In this document: one piece after another, positions 1-6,694 of the stretch
How positions within the stretch are numbered: position 1 is the stretch's first letter
Layout of the letters: each line of letters starts with the position of its first letter
NCBI GenBank assembly: GCA_021801615.1
Contig: JAJYXS010000086.1
Location: 1-17,769 of the forward strand
Length of the DNA stretch: 17,769 nucleotides
DNA from: Actinomycetes bacterium
GTDB lineage: Bacteria > Actinomycetota > Acidimicrobiia > Acidimicrobiales > RAAP-2
Direction of reading: 5' to 3'
The notes under the pieces: generated by a model
What the model was told of the DNA's origin: nothing
The model's database searches: none
The model's input: the letters and a program-made list of their open reading frames with translations, nothing else
Program-made: the position numbers and the translations under genes

Positions 1-1
1 C

Positions 2-1268
2 GGATGCGTGCCCTCCAAAGCGCTGCTGCGCGCCGGCGAGCTCGCCTGGGCGGCCGGGCACCACCCCTTCGCAGGGCTCACGACGAGCTCGGGGCCGGTC
101 GACCTCCGTGCCCTGGTCGCACAGAAGGACGAGCTTGTCGGCGAACTTCGCCAGATGAAGTACGCCGACTTGGTCGACGACTACGGCTCTTCGGTGATCG
201 AGGGCCACGGGCGCTTCAGCGGCCCCGAGGTGCTCGAGGTCGACGGCCGCAGCATCCGGGCCCGGGTGTTCCTGGTGGCGACCGGGGCCTCCCCTGCGGC
301 ACCGCCCATCCCCCGGCCTCGAAGACGCGGGCTACCTCACCTCGACGAGCGCCCTCGAGCTGACCAGCGTGCCGAGGCGCCTCGTCGTGATCGGGGCGAA
401 CGCCATCGGCTTGGAGCTCGGCCAGTTCTTCCTCCACGTGGGAGCCGAGGTCAGCTTCGTCGACGTGGCCGAGCGCATTGCCCCCTTCGAAGAGCCCGAG
501 GTCTCCGAGGCCCTGACCTCGGTGCTCACCACCCAGGGGGCCGCCATCTACACCGGCGCCCAGGTGCTCGGCGTGCGCCGGAGCGCAGACCACGTCGAGG
601 TCACCGTCTCGGTGGGGGAGCGCCAGCTCGACCTCGCCTGTGACGAGGTCCTGGTGGCCACCGGCAGGCGCCCCAACACCGAGGGGCTCGGTCTCGAAGA
701 AGCCGGCGTCGAGGTGGATGGGCGCGGGGCGCTCGTCGTCGACGACGAGCTGCGCACCGCCAACCCCCGGATCTACGGCGCAGGGGACGTGACCGGGGCG
801 CCGCAGTTCGTCTACGTCTCGGCCTACGAGGGCGCGCTCGCCGTCGACAACGCGCTGTTGGGAGCGGGTCGCAGGGTGGACTTCACCGGCCTCCCCCGGG
901 TGACCTTCACCGCCCCGCAGATCGCATCGGCCGGGCTCACCGAGGCGCAGGCCGCAGCTGCCGGCTACGAGGTGGAGACCTCGGTCCTCCCCTTGAAGGC
1001 GATCCCCCGGGCGCTCGTGAACCACGACACCCAAGGCCTCGTGAAGCTCGTCGCAGAGGCCGGCACCGGGCGCCTCTTGGGCGCCTCCGTCCTCGCCGAG
1101 GGCGCGGGCGACGTGATCCAGACGGCGGTGCTCGCCATCCGCCACGGCATCACCACCGCCGAGCTGGCCGGGACCTTCCACCCCTACCTGACCATGGTCG
1201 AGGGCATGAAGCTCGCGGCCCAGACCTTCACCCGCGACGTGGAGAAGCTCTCGTGCTGTGCGGCGTAG
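2..1268 (+). pseudogene. merA: mercuric reductase MerA, 5'-truncated by window edge and frameshifted
   Basis: MerA is the cytoplasmic flavoprotein that reduces Hg(II) to volatile Hg(0) with NADPH. The visible reading begins inside the redox-active disulfide site (GCVPSKALLR, second active-site Cys), so the FAD-binding N-terminus and any NmerA domain lie outside the window. The FAD motif VATGAS follows, then the NADPH-binding segment VIGANAIGLELGQFFLH, the second FAD motif (IYGAGDVTG), the dimerisation domain with PYLTMVEGMKLAAQTF, and the diagnostic C-terminal vicinal pair KLSCCAA that hands Hg(II) to the active site. The frame changes from codons starting at position 2 to those starting at 315: a run of five C (310-314) carries one C too many, and removing one restores PPIPGLEDAGYLTS. 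As written the protein is broken before the NADPH domain. Sequence quality on both sides is excellent, so a sequencing error or very recent mutation is likely. Confidence 0.93.
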
Positions 1269-1576
1269 CGGGAGCCGACCCAGCCGCTGCGCCTGCGGCG
1301 GCCCGAGACCTCCACCGTGTGCGGTTGGTGGTGCCCGGCTTGCCCGAGGCACCGGTCGTCGGAGACGGTTGCTGCTCGTTCTTTCCCGCCGAGGACGCGC
1401 TCGCTGAGGCACTCGGTGCCTGGCCGGGAGTGCTCGGGGTCGAGGTTGACGTCGAGGGGGGGTCGATCGACCTCGATCTCGGGCCGTCGTCCCCTGCGCT
1501 CGAGGACCTCGTCGAGACGGTCTCCGACCTCGGCTACCAGGTCGAGGCGGTCCAGCCCGACGGACCGGACACGTAG
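1253..1576 (+). CDS. MerP/HMA-like small metal-binding protein with vicinal Cys pair
   Basis: This 107-residue product has a GTG start overlapping the merA stop by 16 bp, so translation is probably coupled. After an Ala-rich leader of about 20 residues, the sequence follows the heavy-metal-associated beta-alpha-beta-beta-alpha-beta plan: strand RVRLVVPGL, a metal-loop region, helix DALAEALGAWPGV, strand GVEVDVEGG, helix LEDLVETVSDLGY. The usual MxCxxC metal loop is replaced by GDGCCSF, giving a vicinal Cys-Cys near residues 39-40. No signal peptide is seen, so it is probably a cytosolic metallochaperone or Hg trap serving MerA, a role like a detached NmerA domain. A later GTG at 1318 could be the start instead. 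Assignment to HMA rests on pattern and context, not on a search. Confidence 0.7.
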   Translation: MLCGVAGADPAAAPAAARDLHRVRLVVPGLPEAPVVGDGCCSFFPAEDALAEALGAWPGVLGVEVDVEGGSIDLDLGPSSPALEDLVETVSDLGYQVEAVQPDGPDT

Positions 1577-1587
1577 GCAGGGATGAA

Positions 1588-2031
1588 GTGTCCATCGCCG
1601 GCGCCGACAGCCCGCAACGCGGGTCCGGGGCGCTCGTCTCGGGTCGCGTCGTGCCGCCTCCGGCGTCGCCTCACCCGGTCGCCACGACGGATCGGGTCGG
1701 CGAGCCGGGAAGCTGGGGCTTCGAAGGACGCCGTGCGGTTGCCGCGCTGTTCCGTGCCCTCGGGGAGCCCAGCCGCCTTTCCTTGGTGGGCTTCATCGCC
1801 GAGACGGAGCGGTGTGGCAGCGAGTGCGTCGGTCACCTCGGGCTCACCCAGGGCCGCGTCTCCGCGCACCTGGGACGCCTGGTCGCCTGCGGGATCGTGT
1901 CTCAGCGCCGCGCCGGACGCCGTGTCCTCTACCGGGTTGCAGACCGCCGCGCCCTCGACGTCCTCTCGATCGGACGGGCGATCGCCCAAGACGCCCGCCG
2001 AGCGGACCCAGGCCATGTCGGCACTTCGTGA
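1588..2031 (+). CDS. ArsR-family winged-helix metal-responsive repressor (probable mer regulator)
   Basis: A 147-residue protein with an N-terminal disordered stretch of about 45 residues, followed by an ArsR/SmtB winged helix: helix RRAVAALFRALGEPSRLSLV, recognition segment LTQGRVSAHLGRLVACGIV (residues about 86-104) and wing RRAGRRVLYRVADRRAL. Cysteines lie at residues 76, 80 and 101. C76 and C80 sit where ArsR proteins carry the ELCVCDL metal site, but with CxxxC spacing, and C101 follows the recognition helix. Actinobacterial mer operons (e.g. Streptomyces) are known to use ArsR-type rather than MerR-type regulators, so Hg(II)-dependent derepression of this operon is likely. The GTG start has a GGGA element a few bases upstream and lies 11 bp after the preceding stop. 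The in-frame ATG at 1583 belongs to another frame. Confidence 0.85.
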   Translation: MSIAGADSPQRGSGALVSGRVVPPPASPHPVATTDRVGEPGSWGFEGRRAVAALFRALGEPSRLSLVGFIAETERCGSECVGHLGLTQGRVSAHLGRLVACGIVSQRRAGRRVLYRVADRRALDVLSIGRAIAQDARRADPGHVGTS

Positions 2032-2572
2032 GCTGCGCCGAGCTGGTGCCCAGGTCATCGCTGTCGCCGGCATCCCCTACGGCTACACCCTCACCATCTG
2101 GGGGGCGGGTGCGCTGTGCACGGGCCGTTTCGGGCTGCCGAGCCCGGCCGAGGGCTTCGAGTTCGTCGGCGGGGCGAGCGTCGCCTACTTCGGGCTCGCA
2201 GCCGTGCTCCGGCGCACGACCGAGGGGGATCGGCGGGGCGAGAGGCTGCCCGTGCTGTGGGAGAACGGCGCCGCGTTGCCCGCCCTCGCCGCCACCTACG
2301 GCCTCGCGCAGGTGATGCCTGGGGCGGGCCCGAGCTTCTTCCTCGTCCCTCTCGCCGCCACCGTCTTTTACCTCGTGGGCGTCTCGCTCCTGGTCTCCCG
2401 CTTCCACCTCGATCACGGCCTGGCGGTCGAGCATCAGCGCCGCCAACTGTCCAGCCTCGCCCCAGGCGACGGTGGTGGGGTGACCGAACGCGGCACGGTG
2501 CCCGGCGGCTGCGAGGCGCCCTTGTCCGATACCGGTAGGCCCAGTTCCCAGCACCGGGACGCGGCGGGTTAG
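2015..2572 (+). CDS. four-helix integral membrane protein of unknown function in the mer operon
   Basis: 185 residues starting at ATG 2015, overlapping the end of the regulator gene by 17 bp. The frame is open further upstream, but that part is the shadow of the regulator gene. Four hydrophobic segments are visible: VIAVAGIPYGYTLTIWGAGA, FVGGASVAYFGLAAVL, GAALPALAATYGLAQ and FFLVPLAATVFYLVGVSLL. A polar tail of about 55 residues follows. The first helix contains Tyr and Cys, but there is no CC metal motif as in MerT/MerF/MerC, so it is not an obvious mercury transporter. The tight packing between the regulator and the trehalase gene (3 bp gap) indicates co-transcription. No family recognised. 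Confidence 0.75.
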   Translation: MSALRELRRAGAQVIAVAGIPYGYTLTIWGAGALCTGRFGLPSPAEGFEFVGGASVAYFGLAAVLRRTTEGDRRGERLPVLWENGAALPALAATYGLAQVMPGAGPSFFLVPLAATVFYLVGVSLLVSRFHLDHGLAVEHQRRQLSSLAPGDGGGVTERGTVPGGCEAPLSDTGRPSSQHRDAAG

Positions 2573-2575
2573 GCG

Positions 2576-4384
2576 ATGGCGCTTCGGCTCGAGGACTACG
2601 CCATGATCGGCGACACGCACACCGGGGCGCTCGTCGGCAACGACGGATCGATCGACTGGCTCTGCCTGCCGCGCTTCGACTCGGGGGCGGTCTTCGGGGC
2701 GCTCTTGGGCAACGAGTCCAACGGCCGGTGGCAGCTCGCCCCCCTGGGCGGCGTGCGGCGCGTGCAGCGGCGCTACCGGGAGGGGACCCTCGTGCTCGAC
2801 ACCGAGCTCGAGACCGACACCGGCGTGGTGCGGATCACCGACTTCATGCCCCATCGAGACGGGCACGCCGGTGTCGTACGGATCGTCGAGGGCGTCGCCG
2901 GGCAGGTGCCCATGGGCATGCGCCTCGTGATCCGCTTCGACTACGGGCGGACGGTCCCCTGGGTCCGCCGGATCGACGGGCGGCTCATCGCCGTTGCGGG
3001 CCCAGATGCCCTGGTGCTCGACACGCCGGTAGTGACCGACGGCGAGGACCGTACGACGGTGGCCAGGTTCACGGTCTCCGCGGGCGAGCAGGTGCCCTTC
3101 GTCTTGAGCTGGCTGCCCTCGACCGGCAAGCTCCCCGATCCGGCCGAGGCGCGCCGGCTCCTCGAGGCAACCGAGGCCTGGTGGCAGGCCTGGTCGGCAC
3201 GTTGCAGCTACCGGGGGGAGTGGCACGACGCGGTCAGCCGGTCGTGCGCCACGCTCAAGGCCCTCACCTACGGGCCGACCGGAGGGATCGTCGCAGCGCT
3301 CACGACCTCTGTGCCCGAGCGTCTGGGCGGGCTGCGCAACTGGGACTACCGCTACGTGTGGCTGCGCGATGCCACGCTCACCTTGCACGCGCTGCTGGCG
3401 ACGGGCTATGTCGACGAGGCGCAGGCGTGGCGTGACTGGTTGGTGCGCGCCGTCGCCGGCGACCCGGCCCAGCTCCAGATCATGTACGGGGTGGAGGGGG
3501 AGCGCCGGCTGTCCGAGCTCGAGCTCGACTGGCTCTCGGGCTACGAGGGGTCCAGGCCGGTGCGGGTGGGCAACGCGGCCGTCGACCAGCTCCAGCTCGA
3601 CGTCTATGGCGAGGTCATGGACGTGCTCCACCTGGCCTGTCTGTCTGGCTGCGACCTCGACAGCCACGCCTGGGAGATCCAGCGGGCATTCCTCGAGTTC
3701 TTGGAGTCCGCGTGGCAGGCGCCGGACGAGGGGATCTGGGAGGTGCGCGGGCCCCGGCGGCACTTCACCCACTCCAAGGTGATGGCATGGGTCGCCTTCG
3801 ACCGGGCGGTGAAGGCCGTCGAGCAGCTCGGCCGCCCGGGTCCATCCGCCAGGTGGCGTCGGCTCAGGGACGCGATCCACGACGAGGTGTGCCGCGAGGC
3901 GTTCGATCCGGAGCGAGGCACCTTCACCCAGTCCTACGGGTCGCGCGCTCTCGACGCAAGCCTGCTCCTCCTCCCGCTCGTCGGCTTCCTCCCCCCGCAC
4001 GATCCGCGCATCGTCGGGACGGTCGAGGCGATCGAGCGTGAGCTGTGCCAGGAGGGCTTGGTCCTTCGCTACAGCAGCGACGAGCAGCAGGACGTGGACG
4101 GCCTGCCGCCCGGTGAGGGGGCCTTTCTTGCCTGCAGCTTCTGGCTCGCCGACGCGCAGTGCGCGCTCGGGCGCACCGGCGACGCCCGTGCCCTCTTCGA
4201 GCGGCTCTTGGGGCTCGCCAACGACGTGGGGCTCTTGTCCGAGGAGTACGACGTCGAGCGTCGGCGCCTGGTCGGGAACTTCCCCCAGGCGTTCTCCCAC
4301 GTCGCCCTCATCGACACCGCCCGGCGTCTGTCCGCCACAGCGCTCGGGCGAGCCACGTCGACACTCAGGGAACGCACCCGGTGA
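2576..4384 (+). CDS. GH15-family trehalase (glucoamylase-like)
   Basis: A 602-residue cytosolic enzyme expected to hydrolyse alpha,alpha-trehalose to glucose. Full-length for the actinobacterial GH15 trehalases (mycobacterial members are about 640 residues). The N-terminal beta-sandwich starts with the family signature LEDYAMIGDTHTGALVGNDG and SIDWLCLPRFDSGAVFGALL. The (alpha/alpha)6 domain contains LRNWDYRYVWLRDATLTLHA (residues about 250-270), DEGIWEVRG (about 385) with a likely catalytic Glu, GEGAFLACSFWLADAQCALG (about 515) with the second likely catalytic Glu, and NFPQAFSHVALIDTARRL near the end. It starts 3 bp after the preceding stop, so it is the last gene of the merA-led operon and is followed by a perfect hairpin. 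GH15 also contains glucoamylases and glucodextranases; trehalase is the best fit by overall similarity, at moderate certainty for substrate. Confidence 0.92.
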   Translation: MALRLEDYAMIGDTHTGALVGNDGSIDWLCLPRFDSGAVFGALLGNESNGRWQLAPLGGVRRVQRRYREGTLVLDTELETDTGVVRITDFMPHRDGHAGVVRIVEGVAGQVPMGMRLVIRFDYGRTVPWVRRIDGRLIAVAGPDALVLDTPVVTDGEDRTTVARFTVSAGEQVPFVLSWLPSTGKLPDPAEARRLLEATEAWWQAWSARCSYRGEWHDAVSRSCATLKALTYGPTGGIVAALTTSVPERLGGLRNWDYRYVWLRDATLTLHALLATGYVDEAQAWRDWLVRAVAGDPAQLQIMYGVEGERRLSELELDWLSGYEGSRPVRVGNAAVDQLQLDVYGEVMDVLHLACLSGCDLDSHAWEIQRAFLEFLESAWQAPDEGIWEVRGPRRHFTHSKVMAWVAFDRAVKAVEQLGRPGPSARWRRLRDAIHDEVCREAFDPERGTFTQSYGSRALDASLLLLPLVGFLPPHDPRIVGTVEAIERELCQEGLVLRYSSDEQQDVDGLPPGEGAFLACSFWLADAQCALGRTGDARALFERLLGLANDVGLLSEEYDVERRRLVGNFPQAFSHVALIDTARRLSATALGRATSTLRERTR

Positions 4385-4409
4385 CGTACCAGCGTGGCCT
4401 GTGGCGCGT

Positions 4410-4447
4410 GATCACCCCGGCTGGCGCTGTGCCGGGCCGGGGTGATC
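4410..4447. terminator. hairpin terminator between convergent genes
   Basis: Perfect 12-bp inverted repeat, GATCACCCCGGC (4410-4421) and GCCGGGGTGATC (4436-4447), with a 14-base loop. It lies 25 bp past the trehalase stop and 28 bp before the stop of the convergent - strand gene, so it can serve both directions. There is no T-tract, which is common for high-GC actinobacterial terminators. Confidence 0.75.
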
Positions 4448-4475
4448 TGGGCGGGCTGGCGTCGAGCCAGCCGGG

Positions 4476-4913
4476 TCAGGCAGCGGGCTGGGCGGCCCCG
4501 GCCGCAAAGCCGTACCCGGGTGCAGGGGCGGCCCCTGGGCCTCCCTGGGGTGCCGCCGGGAGCGGCGACGCCGGTGACGGTGCAGGTCCGGGCGCCGGCC
4601 CGCCGTCGGTCAACGTCCGCAGGAAGTCGTCGGACGTCTCTGCGACCTGGCGGGCGAGGACCGTCACGATGGACAGTGCCCGCAGCACGATGGCCGCCGC
4701 TCCCCAGGCGACCGCAGCCGGCAACCCCACCCACGAGGGGCCCGAGGTCCCGCTCTTCTGGATTCCGGACTCACCGCGCTCGGCAAGGTTGGTGACGAAG
4801 CGGTCGACGGCGCTCGTCGCGACGCGTACGAACAGGGTGACGATCCGTCCCAGGTTGACGAGCAAGAGGGCCGTCGTCGTCGCGACGTCACCTACTCGTT
4901 CGGTCCAGGTCAT
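4476..4913 (-). CDS. small membrane-associated protein of unknown function
   Basis: 145 residues on the minus strand. The start is well supported: immediately upstream (minus strand) is AAGGGAGGTGAGGTCCAATG, a near-perfect ribosome binding site. The N-terminal half is amphipathic (TTTALLLVNLGRIVTLFVRV), then a basic/polar linker, then a hydrophobic segment WVGLPAAVAWGAAAIVLRAL that could span or lie on the membrane. The last 40 residues are a low-complexity Pro/Ala/Gly tail. No catalytic motif and no recognised family. It is transcribed convergently to the trehalase and divergently from the LuxE-like gene, so it is probably its own unit. Confidence 0.7.
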   Translation of the reverse strand: MTWTERVGDVATTTALLLVNLGRIVTLFVRVATSAVDRFVTNLAERGESGIQKSGTSGPSWVGLPAAVAWGAAAIVLRALSIVTVLARQVAETSDDFLRTLTDGGPAPGPAPSPASPLPAAPQGGPGAAPAPGYGFAAGAAQPAA

Positions 4914-5138
4914 TGGACCTCACCTCCCTTCTTTCTCTTCTGGTACCACCCAGATGGGCAGTATCCGTGTACCTGTTGTGTCGCAGGTCGAGCGGCTCGG
5001 TGTCGCTCGCATCGGCGGCTGCAGCGCCTTGTTGACGCCAGCGTGGCGCTCCCCGATCACGCCTGCCTCCCGAACACGAGAGGGCGCTGCGGGGTTCGAG
5101 CCGCCGCGACATGACCCCGACCACAGGGAGGCCCACCG
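4914..5138. promoter_or_regulatory. divergent intergenic/promoter region
   Basis: 225 bp between divergently transcribed genes. It holds the strong ribosome binding sites of both: AGGGAGG for the minus gene and GGGAGG at 5126-5131 for the plus gene. A GATACT hexamer on the minus strand (within 4960-4968) is a candidate -10 for the small membrane protein. A TTGACG at 5031-5036 is a candidate -35 for the LuxE-like operon, without a convincing -10. No BlaI-type operator of the kind seen at 13885 is present. Confidence 0.4.
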
Positions 5139-6305
5139 TTGACACTCGCTGAGATGATCTGTGCGCTCGACAGCGCATCACGGTTGCCGGATGCCGACCG
5201 GAGAGAAGCGACCGCTCGGCTCGTCATGCGTCTGTTCGCGTACCACTACGAGTGCAACAGCTTCTATCGCCGCCGTTGTGAGGACGCGGGTGTCGATCCT
5301 CGTACGGTCATGAGCAGGGGACTGGCGGCGATCCCTCTTCTTCCGGTCGGGCTCTTCAAGCAGTCCAATGCCCATTTGCTTCTGAGCCGCCCGCTCGAGG
5401 AGGTCGAGCTCGAGATCCGCAGCACCGGGACGGGCGGGGTGCCGAGCGTGGCGAGACGGGACACGAAGACGACGACCGCGGTCGCCCTCGCGTTGATGGC
5501 CCAGTATCGCGAGTTCTTCTCGATCAGTGGAGGTGCGGGGCTCTTCTTGTGCCCGTCTCCCGCGGAGAACCCCGAGATGGGCCTCGCCAAGGTGTTCAAC
5601 CTGTTCTGCGGTCTGCTCGACCGATCGCACTACGCGCTGCACGGCTACAGCGTTCGAGAAGACGAAGCGGTCGAGTTCCTCGTACACGAACAGGGCAGTA
5701 CGGTTCGCCATGTCTTCGGACCGCCGTTCCTCGTGAACCGCCTGCTCGACTACCTCGTGAAGAGCGGATCGGAGCTGAAGCTCGGCGAGGGCTCACTCGT
5801 CGTCACGCTCGGGGGATGGAAGCGCTACACGGGAGCGACGATCGACGAGCGGAGGTTCCGCGAGAAGGCGGCTCGGCGTCTCGGGATCGAACAGGCGAAC
5901 ATCCGTGACATGTACGGGCTCATCGAGTCCGACATGCTCGCGATCGAGTGCGAGCACCACCACAAGCACGTGCCGCCGTGGTGCCATGTGAGCGTGCGGG
6001 ACATCTTTGATCCGAGCAGGGAGGTGCCCGACGGCACGCGCGGGGTCATCGCGGTCTCGAGCGGGCTCAACACCAGCTATCCCGCGTTCATCTTGACCGA
6101 GGACGTCGGCGTCCGACGCGAGGGCGGGTGCGAGTGCGGCCGGCGCGGTCAGATGATCAGCTTCTCGCGTCGGCTGAAGGGAGCCGAGGTCGGGTGCTGC
6201 GCGGTGAACATCGAGCGCGAGATCGACACCGTGAGCGCATGGGCACGCGACGTGGCGATCGAACCCGGGTCTCCCCCTCGACGGCCGGCATCCCCGGCCC
6301 GCTGA
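5139..6305 (+). CDS. LuxE-family acyl-protein synthetase (adenylate-forming)
   Basis: 388 residues resembling LuxE/PaaK-type adenylate-forming enzymes, which activate a carboxylic acid with ATP as acyl-AMP and pass the acyl group to a protein thiol. Visible motifs: P-loop-like RSTGTGGVPS (residues about 97-106), VVTLGGWKRYTG (about 220-230), DMYGLIESDM (A5-like, about 257-266), the Cys pair CECGRRGQ (Cys331, Cys333) and RRLKGAEVG in the small C-terminal domain. The TTG start is chosen because GGGAGG lies 7 bases upstream; the next ATG at 5154 would be too far from it. The last 25 residues are Pro/Arg-rich. There is no LuxC reductase or LuxD thioesterase beside it; instead an IscU-like gene follows after 7 bp. 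The substrate is unknown. A role in making an acyl-S or thioacid intermediate is inference. Confidence 0.8.
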   Translation: MTLAEMICALDSASRLPDADRREATARLVMRLFAYHYECNSFYRRRCEDAGVDPRTVMSRGLAAIPLLPVGLFKQSNAHLLLSRPLEEVELEIRSTGTGGVPSVARRDTKTTTAVALALMAQYREFFSISGGAGLFLCPSPAENPEMGLAKVFNLFCGLLDRSHYALHGYSVREDEAVEFLVHEQGSTVRHVFGPPFLVNRLLDYLVKSGSELKLGEGSLVVTLGGWKRYTGATIDERRFREKAARRLGIEQANIRDMYGLIESDMLAIECEHHHKHVPPWCHVSVRDIFDPSREVPDGTRGVIAVSSGLNTSYPAFILTEDVGVRREGGCECGRRGQMISFSRRLKGAEVGCCAVNIEREIDTVSAWARDVAIEPGSPPRRPASPAR

Positions 6306-6312
6306 GACCCCC

Positions 6313-6693
6313 ATGGCACGGTTCAGCGACGAGATCGTCGAGCACTTCACCCACCCCAAGAACGTCGGCGAGCTCCCCGAGCCGGACGCGGATGCATCCG
6401 TCGTCGACCCGGTGTGCGGCGGTCAGGTCCACCTCACGGTGCGCATGGGCGATGGCCGAATCTGCGAGGCGCGCTTCGTTGCCTATGGGTGCGCGGCCGC
6501 GCTCGGCACCGCGAGCATCGTGGCGGAGTGGGTCGTCGGGATGGGACCAGAAGATCTCGCCAGTCTCGACGAGGCGGCGGTCACGCAACGAGTGGGTGGG
6601 TTGGCGCCAGGCCAATCGCACTGCGCGCGACTCGCCATGGAGGTGCTGCATGCACTCGCAGACGACCTGCGAACAGGAAAAGGGAGTGAATGA
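6313..6693 (+). CDS. IscU/NifU-like Fe-S scaffold protein, variant active site
   Basis: 126 residues, about the length of IscU. The three scaffold cysteines are present: Cys35 (DPVCGG), Cys60 (YGCAAALGTAS) and Cys104 in QSHCARLA, with His103 beside the last. The residue two after the first Cys, Asp in canonical IscU (CGD), is Gly37 here. The LPPVK motif that binds HscA in bacterial IscU is replaced by LAPGQ. It starts 7 bp after the LuxE-like gene and ends 1 bp before the cysteine desulfurase start. Expected role: receive persulfide sulfur from the desulfurase and assemble or hold a cluster or sulfur for a partner. The substitutions and the lack of hscA/hscB/fdx/iscA nearby suggest a specialised rather than housekeeping function. 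Confidence 0.88.
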   Translation: MARFSDEIVEHFTHPKNVGELPEPDADASVVDPVCGGQVHLTVRMGDGRICEARFVAYGCAAALGTASIVAEWVVGMGPEDLASLDEAAVTQRVGGLAPGQSHCARLAMEVLHALADDLRTGKGSE

Positions 6694-6694
6694 C

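Noticed and set aside
216..1595. 459-codon minus-strand frame opposite merA
   Set aside because: Shadow of merA, whose motifs are unmistakable on the plus strand.
1844..4300. Very long minus-strand open frame (818 codons) opposite the membrane protein and trehalase
   Set aside because: Arg/Pro/Gly/His-rich translation without domains; the opposite strand encodes a clear GH15 trehalase. A high-GC shadow frame.
4959..4982. GGTAC/GTACC arms flanking the candidate minus promoter
   Set aside because: GTAC is self-complementary, so the dyad is short and weak; no second copy was seen to support an operator.
5085..5108. tRNA T-arm-like string GCGGGGTTCGAGCCGC, a possible tRNA 3' end or attachment site
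   Set aside because: No matching anticodon arm, D arm or acceptor stem upstream and no CCA-like end; it lies in the leader of the LuxE-like gene and no integrase is present.
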